Positions 32,892-45,330 of a DNA stretch of 55,382 bases are shown in pieces. Position 1 is the first letter of the stretch; the number at the start of each line of letters is the position of its first letter. This DNA comes from Rhypophila decipiens (lineage: Eukaryota > Ascomycota > Sordariomycetes > Sordariales > Naviculisporaceae), in contig MU858273.1 of assembly GCA_033297075.1 (NCBI GenBank), positions 1-55,382 of the forward strand, written 5' to 3'. The translations under genes and the position numbers were made by a program. Under the pieces are notes generated by a model. That model was not told where the DNA came from. It did no database searches and saw only the letters and a program-made list of their open reading frames with translations.

Positions 32892-35800
32892 ATACCTTAC
32901 AACGCCACGTACTGTACGGTCCTGCTTGAACCACGAAAGTTCACCGAGACCAGCGATTGGATGCTTCATCAAGACCGTATCGTCGCATGGATGAGGTGCA
33001 GTCAGGAATCACCTTTTCTGGTACTGCATGGTTGGCCAGGAACTGGCAAAAGCGTTTTAATGGCACAGATTACCGAATTCCTGAGGTCTACAGGCAAATC
33101 TCTTGTCATCTCTCATATTTCAACGTATACTCAGCCATCGTCAACCGAGTATGACCAAATTCTCCGGTCAATCCTTCTCCAGCTTGTGCGATCCGACACC
33201 GATTTGATTGCTTATATTCATGACGAGTTTATACTCCGAAAGAAAGCCGTCACCGCACAAGCAATCGAACGAATAATCCTCGAAGCGGTCCGCGCCATCT
33301 CCAACAACCCAGCAACAACAAGATATGTCCACATTCTCTTGGACGGGCTGGACGAGTGTGAGAAGGGCAAACAGCTAAAGATCGTGACTCTTTTGGAGCG
33401 TATCGCATCCTGCGCCTTCGAATCCCCTACCACTGTCTGTAAGGTTCTGATATCGTGCCGGATGCTCGCCCCTACATCCCAAAGACTGAGGCAGAAGCAT
33501 GCTGTGTCGCTGTCGACGGAGAAAGTGGCTGTGGAGAGGTCGATTGGGTTTTATGCCTCACAGCGGCTCTCCAAGCTCCGGTCCCGGTGGTCTCAGCTGC
33601 GAATCACAGACTCTGAACTAAAGGAGCTTGAGCTTCGACTAGCTGCCAAGGCTGACGGTTAGTAGTACTCTGTTAGCAACCATGGCACGCCCACTTTACT
33701 AACTATATGGCAGGTATGTTTCTCTGGGCCAAGCTGGTGCTGAACTATCTTACAACCAACATGTTCCTCAATAAGGGCGAGGTAATAGGCGCGGTGGATG
33801 TGTTGCCTCGTGAGCTTAGTGATTTGTTCGTCTTCCCAATCCGAATCACGAGATTATTATTACTGTTTATTAAGCTGACTCTCCGTGTCAGTTATGGGAG
33901 AATCCTGACACAGCTCCTCGCCAACTTCGATAACCGTTCCGTTACTCGGTTACAGTCAATACTTCGGTGGATTGCATTTGCCAAGAGGTCCCTCCGAAGA
34001 GCCGAGCTTCGCTCCGCTCTCGCCTTTGCTTGCGAAGAGAGCGAGGTTCATGTCCAAGGACTTGCGCCGAACTATATCTTCGACTTGTGTGCGCCACTCA
34101 TAGAGGAGCGCCCTGACTCCACTTTTGCCTTTGTGCACATATCCGTCAAAGAGTCCGTTACTTTCTTTCAACTGGCAACTATTCACATTCCCTCCTCTTC
34201 AGCGAGTAATATCTTGCCTCACCAGATTTCTCCAGAGTCCCGAAGGCAATCATATCCTTGATGAGACTGGAGCTGTTCATGATCAGGGACTTGCCACCGC
34301 ATCGTGCTTGTTGTCGGGATACCAAGTCTTTCAGCCTGATTATTCAGAAAACATGCGATTCTCGCGCGTGCTCGCAGGCTTTCACGGATTGCACCTATAC
34401 GCTTCAGAATATTGGGCCGAGTATATACTTTCTGTTGCTGTGTCTGATAGGGGCATTGACAACGGATCCGCATTCTTTCTTCGGTCACAGGAACTTGCCT
34501 CGGCACTTGACACCCCAGCCTCATCCCATGAGAGAATTATAGACTCAAACTTGCTCGATGGCAGGCTCCGTGACATCGAGCAATATCCAGAACTATGGAA
34601 TACCGTGGTCACCACCTTGGCGGCGAAAACAACCAAAAGTCTCATAGTACCCGAAGAAAAAGATAAGCATAGTGTCCTAGCACCATCACGGGTACAACTT
34701 GGACAAGCCCGAGCGTCCTTGGACTAACATCAACTACCAGGGGAAACTGCCCTCGCCGAGATTACGAGTCTATCCTCGCTGTACTCCAACTATCAGCGTA
34801 CCGTCAAAGCGCTCCTGCAGCTCACGCAATTCCCGGGCATCAGCACTCGGGACCTCGAGATATTCAAGCGGGAAGTTCGCTCGACAGCCTTAACATGTCG
34901 TATCGTCTCATGTCCCCTCGCCGGCATATATTTCGAAAGCGAGGCTCAAAGGGAAAAGCACGAACTTAATCACGCTCCTCGGATCATGTGTGATGTCTCA
35001 GGCTGCGGACACCCAGCACTATCTTCCATAACAATCTGAAGCACAGAGTCGGGGCATACAACCAATGGGGTTTACTGATAAGAACTTTGGGCATGAATAC
35101 GGGGAAATCCTGGAGGATTCCAAGTTCGCTCCGTCTCTTGAGGAAGCCTGGAAACCTGATGACCCTCAGACTTACTCTAGCGCCTTGAAAGCTTTTGAAG
35201 ATCGGCCCCAAGGAATACTAGACAGCCTGGATAACGATTTCGAATCGTTTCTGCGTGAGACCGGCTACGACGAAACCATGGAAAACTGGAGCCCAGGACC
35301 ACCAACGAACTCCGTTCCTCCTAGCTCTAGACCTACGGGTCCGGATACCGAACCAACTCCCAATATTCCAATTTCAAGCCCTGGTAGCCAACTTCAGGAA
35401 CACAGGACCCAGATTTCTCACTGGGTTCCAACGGCGAACAGTCTCGAAACTCGGGCAGGCCCATTATCCTCTGTCATCAATCACGGGAGCTCCACCGACA
35501 CCAACATCAACTACCAAAACTCCTCGACAGAAATCCAGACAAATGGCGCTTTAAAAGACGATCAAAGGCAACTCATGTTGCTTGAACAACAACGTATATG
35601 GATGGAGGCAGCGGGAAAGAAGAAAACCATTGAGGAAGAAGCCAGAAAGACAGAACAGAAGATGGATGTTGGGAAGCAAATCGACCCAAAGCAGGTAATG
35701 GCATCCGCATCGAGTAACGCGGATAGTATCCCACTGGCGGGAAACTCTGCAGGCCTTCAAAATACACAGGAGATGATAATGGATTGGAAACTGCCGCGAG

Positions 35801-36063
35801 ACGGTGAGATACCGCAGATCGAGGTCACACCAGACGATATTCGAAAAGTGCGAAATCAACCCAGAGTCCAGAATATTCCCGACAATATGATTCCTAAACT
35901 TACATTAAGGCTCAAAACAGATGCGTGGGTGAGAAATTGGTGGAAGACTCATCTACAAGGCAGTAGCAATACCGCAGTGCTGGGAGTGAATACATCTGCG
36001 CCTAATCCCGGCCTCGCGGCTCCAGTGAGGGCGGAAGAGGAGACATCTGCATGGAGTCGATAG
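32892..36063 (+). pseudogene. NACHT NTPase / C2H2-type zinc-finger protein, N-truncated and frameshifted
   Basis: A fungal NLR-like (STAND) gene. Coding similarity starts abruptly at 32892 after a typical acceptor (branch-like CTGAC, then GGTTGCAG) with no ATG, so the 5' exons and N-terminal domain are missing. Seen in order: a P-loop GWPGTGKSVL, a Walker B-like ILLDGLDECE, and GMFLWAKLVLNYL after an intron at 33658-33713; then an intron at 33826-33891 and a FVHISVKE segment. The frame then shifts by one base near 34140-34160. Further on come a probable intron ending at 34741, a zinc-finger-like CPLAGIYFESEAQREKHELNH region, further frame changes near 35030 and 35070, and a last open segment 35065-36063 that is Gln/Ser/Pro-rich with a WVRNWW end. 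The last segment could instead be a separate gene. Probably non-functional. Confidence 0.7.
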
Positions 36064-36394
36064 CAGCGGGAGATACCTTGGAGAATGCAAGAAGCCGCTG
36101 AAGATGAACTGCGGTCTTTGATAGCAGACTCAAGCAAATAATGGCAACGGACGTCAAACCATCTTCTTACCCTTTCTTGACAACTATCATACACGTCCCG
36201 TCACAGCTTACTGACATCCACAATAACTTGAACTTGCCCTGCTCAAATGGGTGACAATCATATCGCTTTCATCACGGATGAGCACAAGACGAAGCCTCCA
36301 GGCAGCTGGTCCGCCATTCGCTCAGCCACGTAACAAGACCAATAAGACAGGTAGGTAGGTACCTAGTTACATTGATTCTCCAGAACAAGGTGCC
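36064..36394. other. Convergent spacer
   Basis: 331 bases between the NACHT pseudogene and the HeLo-HET gene, tail to tail. Nothing recognisable beyond probable 3' UTRs. Confidence 0.4.
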
Positions 36395-39316
36395 CTATTC
36401 CACGATAAATTCATGTTTACGACAAGCTTCTAACCACACAAATGCTCCAATCAGCAATCTCCCCCTTCCTACCCGGTTGTATCGCTCCCGTTCACCGACC
36501 ACGGCCAAGCCTCCCGGCAAACGGGGTGCTTTCGCCAGCGCCAAAAAGTCAATACAGACCGGCTCTTCCTCGTCATCCTCTCTCAAGTACCGCATTACAG
36601 GAGAAGCAATAATCTCCACTGGCTCTTCCGCGACGTCGAGAGCAATCCACCCAATTCTCTCGCCGCCATCCTCGGCCAACACAAAGTTGGTCGAAGAGTC
36701 CAAAACAGCATCAGACCACCCAAAATGCAGCTCAGGCGGCCACCTCTCCGTGTCGCAAAAGCGACCAATCGAGATCTCAACGTCACCAATGGGCGGGCCG
36801 ACCGTGACTGTTCGACACGGTCCGGAAATACACAACTCCCCTTTTTCGCCAAAGCCCACCTCGGATAGCAACTCGGGATACACCAAATAGTCAGTATTCG
36901 TCCACTTGACCTGCCCGTTGACGGCCATCCAGCTCCACGAGGGGCATGCAAAGAACTTGTCAGAACTGACACCTCTCCCACGACCAGGAACCGACAGCCA
37001 CAACAGCTGTGAACACAAGACCTGGTTCGACCCATAGACCAAGAGCCCAAAGTGAAAGGCAGCCTGACACCGCGCCGTCAGCCGCTCCTCGAGACCCACC
37101 AGCGCGTTACCCTTGTCAGAAATATACGTCAACTTCTTCTCGCTGTACTCCTCGACGCACCGCTGCCAGAGCCTCCGCATGACGTGATCGGCCTCGTCGC
37201 TCAGGCCCCCCAGGATATACTCGTCGAGGCGAAGCACCGCCGGTCTCCCCTCGCGGCGCTCCGGGATGCCAGTCTGTTCGGTTTCCCAGTACCGGTTGCA
37301 CCGCCACGCCACTACATCCTGGGTGAAGAATATGCATCTCCGGGCGAGCTCCTTCTCCTGAAATATCCAGCCGCGGGTGTGCCAAGCCTTGGCTTGAAGC
37401 TGGATGTGAAAGGGGTAGACTCTGTCGGTGGGGATGTGTTGGAGGAAGACCTCGTGAGTGTCGCCATTGGTGCTATCTAGTAGGCTAAGACGGACCACCG
37501 GGTTCTTGTCATCTCCACGTCCACTGAGGAATAAACCAGAGTCTGGGCCCGAAGAGTCCAGCCCCTTGGCGTCGACCGCTGCAATGGTGCAGTAGGAGCG
37601 CTCAAAGATGGCCCCCATCTCGCCAATCTGCGCTTCGAGATCGAGCGGATCATCTTGCACGATGCAGAGGGAGTCTATCCAGAGGAAGCGCTCGCCGAGG
37701 GACCTGGTGAGCCATATCGCGTCCTGGAAGGTCTTGGAGAGTTGGTCGTCCTCGGGAAGAGACACGTGCCATTCCGCGACGATAGCTTGGGTGGTTTTGG
37801 TGGGGGATATCTTGCCCCAGCAATGGCTGAGCGTTAGGTATCGTCCGGTTGTTTGGGCGTCTGTAGTCGTCACTAGACGTGCCGGCTGGGAACCATCGCT
37901 GGGCCCTACGTCGATGATCCTGAATGGAAGGGTTGCCGAGCTGGAGAGGTCGTCAAACGCTTTTCCTGAATAGGACCCGTGCCGACACTCGTCGTGATTT
38001 AGCCGACAATCCTCAAGCCAGCTGTGCAAGAGTCGCATGTTCCGGGGGGAGTCGGCGGGCTGCAAATCCCTTTGCGTGATGGTACCGTTGCGAAATAGAC
38101 TGGATTCTGTGATCAATTTCCATTCCCTGTCAGCTTTATCCTCTACCGCCATGGCCTTTATGATTATGCCAACCAACAGACGAACCTTCCGGGACATAGA
38201 TGCCAACATATTGGCTATAATGGGACGAATCCAACTTGAAGAGACCCTGCCGCGTTCCAGGACCATTGGCTGATATTGCCCACGTCAACCGGCCTCGATG
38301 GGTCTTGTCACATGCTGGCAACGTAGGATGGTTGATGCATATCTGGGCATCATAGGCATGGATCATCATTGCGCAGAATCTGCATTTGTCCTTGGACGTT
38401 TGGATCTGATCAAAGTCCAACGCATGGCGAAAGCCGCCGAGGATCATTTCCAAGCTGATGATGCTGCATGCCTCGCAGAGTCCCGTCGAGAGATTCGGCA
38501 AAGGCGCCAAGCTTTGGGATTTGTCGATGTGTTCTGTGGCCTGCGATTCTGTCGAGTGGTTGTTTAGTGACTCTTGGAGAACCGACGAGACGGCTGATGA
38601 CGGCTGGTGGAGTCCTATATCCTGCAAGAGATGCAGACTCGCCGCGTCGGTGAGAGCCCCAACCTCCTGCTTCACAAGAGCTTCAAGTTGCTGTGCTTGG
38701 AGAAATCCTAAGCCGGTCGTCAAACCTTCAAGCTTATCCATGCAGCTGGTGATCCTGTCGACCACGGCCCCAAATCCCCCCAAGTCGTGGATGGACCACC
38801 GGCCAGCCATCCACGACTTCATTTCTTTACGAAGAGATTCGCGGAGGCGTTCTCTGCACATGGCAAATCGACCACCACTGCCCTCGTCCTGAGGACTGGC
38901 ATCGTGGCGGACTTTCAGACGTTCGGTAAAGACTTGGGCATCCGCGACAACATACCAGAGTTCCGTCAAGGCCGGTCGCATCTCGGGCAGCTCAACGATT
39001 TCCGCGTCTGGGTGGCAGACTCCATCATCAGACCCAGGAAGTAACCCGAGGATTTCGCCCCAGATGATGAACCGCAGTTTTTGGAGAGATAGCTGGCATG
39101 GTCCAAAGTTAGAAACAGATGGTATCACGCAAAGAAATACAAAAGATGCTATCTCAATACCCGACGGTGATTACGAACCCTGAGACACACACGGCCAAAC
39201 TCGCGGCCGAAACCTCGACCCCTGACCGTAATGTCAAGAATCTCGACGCATTCTGCGAATAGGCCTGGGATATCCAGTGACTGTAAATGGAGATCGGTAA
39301 GCCCGAGAAGAACCAT
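36395..39316 (-). CDS. HeLo-HET fusion protein (heterokaryon-incompatibility / cell-death type), 930 aa
   Basis: Three exons on the minus strand: 39316-39179, 39092-38186, 38142-36395 (2793 bases, in frame; introns of 86 and 43 bases, the second unusually short). Residues about 15-230 match the HeLo domain as I know it from HET-S: GLFAECVEILD, GRGFGREFGRVCLRLSLQKL, a RFIIWGE helix and a late LGGFGAVVDRITSCMDKL helix. The middle has CEAC and CRFC, possibly metal-binding. The HET domain starts near residue 450 (YLTLSHCWG) and includes FLWIDSLCIVQDD, RGWIFQEKEL and, near the end, PSWSWMAVNG. HeLo domains execute cell death by membrane insertion after activation, and HET domains trigger incompatibility reactions, so the protein is probably a self-contained death inducer. 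No defect is visible. It lies tail to tail with an NLR-like remnant. Confidence 0.87.
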
Positions 39317-39971
39317 GGCTTGTTCAAGATTATAATTAAACCTTGAATACAATACTAAGGTTTCTCTTTAGGTGGTCCTTCGGGTAGGTATGTAACGATT
39401 GGACACTGTACAGTACCCCATCGGGCAGCTAGAACCAAGTGTCACCAATCAAGTAGGGAACGATTGAGGCAATGTTGCAATTAGCCCACTACAAGAGTAG
39501 AATTCTACGCGTGTAGTGTAAGGAAGCCAAAGGGGTCAAGTTCGGCAAAGGCTGGGAATACGGTGTCCTGGGTTGGGCGCAACCGTACGAGAAAGAGGGG
39601 TCAGCACTGCTAGTGGGACTACCCGTCAGGGCTGAAAACGCCTGCTGACAAGAAGTGGGCTGTTCTTACCATCGGAGATATCGTGAATCCGGCGCTATGG
39701 AGGTCTCGACCGCTCCAAGTGTCGAAGACGACGCTAAGCCGTTATTGGAACTTCCTGGCCGCCTTCTGGACCTTGCTTCAGCTGAAACGCTGAACCAGAC
39801 TATCCCTCGTTTGTACGGAAATATTATTATTGACTCTTGGCAACGGTCGGCCCCTGACACTATTGAATTCAATCATCGGACAGGACTCGGGAAATCATTC
39901 ATAAACATCCAAATGCCCGTCCAAGTTTCTCCATCCTTTTTGCCATCCATTTTCTCAGCGTTGGGTTTGGT
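39317..39971. other. Intergenic region
   Basis: 655 bases between the divergent HeLo-HET and Thr-rich protein genes; probably both promoters. A plus-strand frame from 39655 runs into the next gene in another frame and is not supported. Confidence 0.4.
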
Positions 39972-41207
39972 TTGGGAACGCCCACCTTTAGTCACTCTTT
40001 TAGGTCTCTTACAATGTGTGCAGCTCTTTACAACCCGATATCTCCCCAGTGCACATGGGGGCCCTGCATCAACCAGGTGGCCGGATACTTGGACAATAAC
40101 GCCGTCGCTCAGCTCTCGGCCTGCCAGTCAGTCTTTGGCATCCCAGTCGTGCAAACCGTTACTCTCCCGGCCGATGATGTTTTCTGGACTCGTACCTCGA
40201 CCCACACCGATGTGGTTATCGTCGTGACGACTTCGACTGCTTACTCCACGGCTGAAGACATCTCCACAGCTTACGAGACCGCATACTCCACCACAACCCA
40301 GTACACCATGACCGTCACTAGCACTGTCTCGACCACCGCCACTGCAGGAGCCGCTGCCCAAGCAAAGAAGAACCGGAGAAGACGCCGAGCGGCATGCAAG
40401 CCAAAGCCCAGCCATGCACTGACGACTTCTCTCGAACCTGTCGCTTCCTCCACCACTACCACCCCAGATCCAACTCCCATTCCTAGCAACTGCCCCAATC
40501 TCGCCGACTACTCTTCCGCTTGCGCCTGCATCGAGCCCAGGACCGTTACTACACAGCCCGCCGACAGCGCCGCCACGTCCATTATCGACGAGACCGTGAC
40601 CGTCAGCGCCGCTTCAACCGTCGAGACTATTATCACTGTTGCAGTCACCACTGTAGTCGTCAAGCCGGCAACAACCACGTTGACCAGCACCATCCAAACC
40701 CAGACCGTCACAACAACCACGACAACCTCAACAGTGACCCCCATCCCCACAATATTCAACCTCCAGCTCATCGACCTAGACGACCTCTCCAGACACGACG
40801 GCGAGTACCTAACAATCCAAGGCAGCGGCCAAGGCATGGCCCTGCAGGTATTTTCCTCGACGCCCTCATCGGCGGGTCTACTCTCCCTTACCGCAGGGGC
40901 CAGCACCCCGTCCATTCGGGGCTCGCCAGACTTTGTCATGTGGGCTTGGGTGGAGCCGGGCCAGACCCGACCTATCGGCAAGGTGGTCTTTCAGAACAAT
41001 TACTATGCCGGCGTGATCTCGGGCGAGTGGAGGAAGGTGACCTGCCAGTTCGATACCGTGTCCTTGCCTGGCCACTTGTATTTCAATTGTCAGGCGCCTG
41101 GGTCTCTGGGGAGGTTCTTCCGTTGCGACTCGGAGATCTTCCTCACCAACAATGCCACTCCCCGGCCGGGATGTGTCCCGTTATTATTGGGTGCTGTTGG
41201 GGTCTAG
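39972..41207 (+). CDS. Thr/Ser-rich protein, probably extracellular, 411 aa
   Basis: An open frame of 411 codons. The N-terminal part has a small Cys-containing module (CAALYNPISPQCTWGPC), followed by long Thr/Ser/Val tracts (TVTSTVSTTATAG; TQTVTTTTTTSTVTP) of the kind that are O-mannosylated in fungal wall or secreted proteins. A basic KKNRRRRRAACKPK block interrupts them. The C-terminal 150 residues form a compact domain (LTIQGSGQGMALQVF, FVMWAWVEPG, CQFDTVSLPGHLYFNCQAPG) without a name I can give. No signal peptide appears at the first ATG, so the true 5' end may lie in an upstream exon (a hydrophobic candidate begins at ATG 39915, but I could not find an in-frame splice). Confidence 0.65.
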   Translation: MGTPTFSHSFRSLTMCAALYNPISPQCTWGPCINQVAGYLDNNAVAQLSACQSVFGIPVVQTVTLPADDVFWTRTSTHTDVVIVVTTSTAYSTAEDISTAYETAYSTTTQYTMTVTSTVSTTATAGAAAQAKKNRRRRRAACKPKPSHALTTSLEPVASSTTTTPDPTPIPSNCPNLADYSSACACIEPRTVTTQPADSAATSIIDETVTVSAASTVETIITVAVTTVVVKPATTTLTSTIQTQTVTTTTTTSTVTPIPTIFNLQLIDLDDLSRHDGEYLTIQGSGQGMALQVFSSTPSSAGLLSLTAGASTPSIRGSPDFVMWAWVEPGQTRPIGKVVFQNNYYAGVISGEWRKVTCQFDTVSLPGHLYFNCQAPGSLGRFFRCDSEIFLTNNATPRPGCVPLLLGAVGV

Positions 41208-41479
41208 TTCCAACGTGCAGAATTACGGTCGGTGAGATCAGGAACAGGAACCATGAGATAAAATTGGTAAAACGTCCAGATCTTGTCGTTGAGAATTGGA
41301 TACAGCGTGGTCCTTACAGATGTAACTGATGAAGGAACTTGTAGATAATCTGAAGCTCAATACCCGGTCTTCGTTTGCCCTTCTAAGAACAAAAATCGGC
41401 CTACCCCCATGGCCAGGTACCTTTTTTACCAACCCATCCTTCCTTGGGTGGGAATGTTCTGTACATGTCCTATCCACTT

Positions 41480-42481
41480 TTACCTAGTCACCGCCCCAGT
41501 ATCTTCTGTCCCACCGTGGAAGATGACTTGGTGTCTCGTCAGCCGACCCTCAGAGCGGAACAAATGCCCACAAAAACCACACAACTCATCAAGCCTCTCC
41601 AGCGCCCTGTCACTCGAGAAGCTGTTGCCCGCTCTGCTTCGGTCTCGCAGTGGATAACGCCCCAGCCCAACAAGATCAGCCAGTCTGTTTTCCTTGCAGA
41701 TAATCCCGTCGTCGTCCCGGAGAGCACATTCCAGCGCCGTGATCAAGTCTGCTACGATGCAATTGCTATCAGCACTCTCTTTCAGTTCTTCGGCCTGCAT
41801 ATCCTGGTATACTCTCTCCGCGAACTCATAGAGGAAGATGTACTTTTCTGAACTTGGCCAAATTTTCAGCGGTCCATCACCCGCGATAAACACACCAGCT
41901 GATTTTACCCCCCTTAGCAAGCGGAATGGAAACAACAGGACGATCATGTTTAATGGTGCTCTTTGCAGATCTAGCTCGTTCGGTAAGAGTGGTGGGGGTA
42001 GGCTCCCGTCAAGGTAGATCTTCACCTCGGGTAGTAAACCGGGGATTTTGCACAGACGACGGGTGAGAGACAGCAATGAAGCGTACACCCCGGGAATCGT
42101 CTCTCGTTGTTGCAAGGGATTGATGTGGATTGATATTTTGGGTTTGAGGATGCGGCTGCCGAAACCGCAGAGGCATGGGATGTTGACGTTTGTGTGCAGG
42201 TCTTTGGAGTCGTGCTTTGTTGAGATCTGGATGGTTTGTCGTCTTGCGAAGGCTGAGATCTCGTGCCGGAGTTGATGGCAGGTCAGACTTGGGCTGTACC
42301 AGGGGCTGCAGCATTGGCTTTCGGTATTGGGGGTGATGTTTTGATGGGGGAGTAGGAGGATTGTTTGCAGGCCGCTTGGGAGACTGAGTAAATCCCGGTA
42401 GATGAGATCTCGGATCTCGAGGGGGATGCCCTGGAGGTTTGGTGTCGACATGTTGACTGTTGTGTGGAAGGTGCGAGACAC
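41480..42481 (-). CDS. F-box-like / 2EXR-type protein with C-terminal C2H2 finger, 333 aa
   Basis: Single-exon gene. Two in-frame starts are possible, 42481 and 42451; the second (MSTPNLQGIPLEIRDLIYRD) places the F-box-like motif at the very N-terminus, as is usual for this fungal family. The motif LPxEIRxxIY-like at about residues 18-30 is followed by a CHQLRHEISAFA segment typical of such proteins. The C-terminus carries a good C2H2 zinc finger (CGFCGHLFRSEGRLTRHQVIFH in two overlapping halves: CGFCGH and RLTRHQVIFH, C-x2-C-x12-H-x4-H). F-box-like proteins often act in ubiquitin-ligase complexes; the added finger could bind nucleic acid. Function is otherwise unknown. No defects are seen. 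Confidence 0.72.
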   Translation of the reverse strand: MSRTFHTTVNMSTPNLQGIPLEIRDLIYRDLLSLPSGLQTILLLPHQNITPNTESQCCSPWYSPSLTCHQLRHEISAFARRQTIQISTKHDSKDLHTNVNIPCLCGFGSRILKPKISIHINPLQQRETIPGVYASLLSLTRRLCKIPGLLPEVKIYLDGSLPPPLLPNELDLQRAPLNMIVLLFPFRLLRGVKSAGVFIAGDGPLKIWPSSEKYIFLYEFAERVYQDMQAEELKESADSNCIVADLITALECALRDDDGIICKENRLADLVGLGRYPLRDRSRAGNSFSSDRALERLDELCGFCGHLFRSEGRLTRHQVIFHGGTEDTGAVTR

Positions 42482-44120
42482 GGGTCTGTGGATTGGAGTT
42501 TGCGAAGAGCGGGGTTATGTTCATTTAATGCAAGATGGTGAGGGAGACAAGACGTTTCACAAGAGGATACAGACCGGGCATCGAGAATTTCTGATTGGGC
42601 ACACGTAATGGTAAGACGGACGCAGATGTGACAAGTTAAACGCTGGATATTGTTGCTATCACTGGGTATCTTTTGTCTGACCCTCGATAGAAACAAAGTA
42701 CCGTTGCTAAACGATTTACGGAAAGATGCTTATATATATAGGAATTAAACCCACGAGGCTTTCCTCCAGAGCGCTAGGGCGGCAGTCTGATTGTCAATTG
42801 TCGCATAAGCCATATGCACCATCGAGTCAGATGTAAGATCCCATTTCGGTACTTTATTCCACCGTACACAGGGTTTTTATACTGCACATTTCATGTGACA
42901 TATCTATCGCTTCACAAGTCGCTCTATGGTTACCGCATAATCTCTAAAGACTAGAAATAAACTATAATACCTAATTAGAGTATAACTCGTAGTTTCTAGA
43001 TATTATATTACAACAACATGGCATTTACGAGCGCTTTTTTCTTTGAGGCCGTCTATTCCCACGGTTTAAATCGTCTTACTAAACTGTAAGTCCATGTGTC
43101 AGAATATTCCTTGTCATTCGGAAGGGATTGGTTATCAGAAGGAACCCTCTGGAAATGACTGGAAATATTGGTAATAATCTTTGTCACCGGTTTCGTCATA
43201 TTTACCACCAGTATTGCCACTATGTATAGTTATAAGAGAACCTCTCTAGCGAAGCCAGAGAGGAGGAGGAGGAAAATAAATTCAATCACAATCAATTCAA
43301 GAAGCAAGTGCCATATTCCGACACCATGCACGCGTCCACGGAACTTGCCAAGAAGTACTGAAACCTCTCTGCAACCTTTTTTTGTACGGTCCCCGCCACA
43401 CAAAAGTACAGGCTAGCCAAAGGGCAACTGCAGACAAAACCTGCATTACAATTCAATTTGCATTGCAATTCAATTTGTCGTGCAGTCCAAATTTGCAGTG
43501 TATGTTATTTATAGTGTGAGAGGTGAATCATAGATAAGATCTCTACGGAGCTAAGCTATGATGTACCGAAGAGGGAAGAGTGCAGGCCATTTATATGGCC
43601 TAACGGCAGTGCTGCACCTACCGCTGCCTGGTGGGGTACAAAGGCTTCCCCCTGCCTTTGTGGCCCAGGCAACACTCAGGCAACACAAAAAAGGGGGTGG
43701 CCGGCGAAAAGATTAAAACATATAGAACCCTGAGACAATACATACCTACATTTTTTGAGGCTTCCTTCTGGGGGATAATTGTCTGTTTAGGTGAAATCGT
43801 GATCAAAGCGCCCGTATGTTTCGTCCTGGTTTTGAGAGTGCTTCTCCAGTAGTGTGATCACGACAAAGGTTAAAGGTATTTATCGAGAGGCTTTCGGTAT
43901 ATTATGCACTTATCTGCATAATCCTGGTCTATTCAACGGTAATCGAACAGTTGATTTGCACGTACCTTTGTACCGCCAGCAGTTGAGGAACCATGAGCAA
44001 GGTTTGTATATTATCCACATCCCGCAGAAATGAAATAAAACCGACAAGCCCCAGCATGTACACACACATCATGTTTTATGCACAACAATATCCAAAGCAA
44101 AAGTGAAACGCTTCCACCAT
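42482..44120. other. AT-rich intergenic region
   Basis: 1.6 kb with no supported gene. It includes a very AT-rich, TA-rich stretch at about 42940-43020 with an imperfect hairpin (CTAGAAA ... TTTCTAG), a short direct repeat CAATTCAATTTG at 43449-43460 and 43465-43476, and the GC-rich hairpin listed next. It may be an old, mutated repeat, but I cannot name one. Confidence 0.45.
43625..43671. repeat. Strong hairpin (7 bp + 8 bp stems)
   Basis: TGCCTGG at 43625-43631 pairs with CCAGGCA at 43665-43671; after a small internal loop ACAAAGGC at 43638-43645 pairs with GCCTTTGT at 43654-43661, leaving an 8-base loop. It lies in an intergenic stretch and could be part of a foldback element or an RNA structure. 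Confidence 0.65.

Positions 44121-45330
<1,210 letters not shown>

Noticed and set aside
42940..43020. Possible RIP-degraded transposon (AT/TA-rich stretch)
   Set aside because: Too short and without recognisable coding remnants to name as an element.
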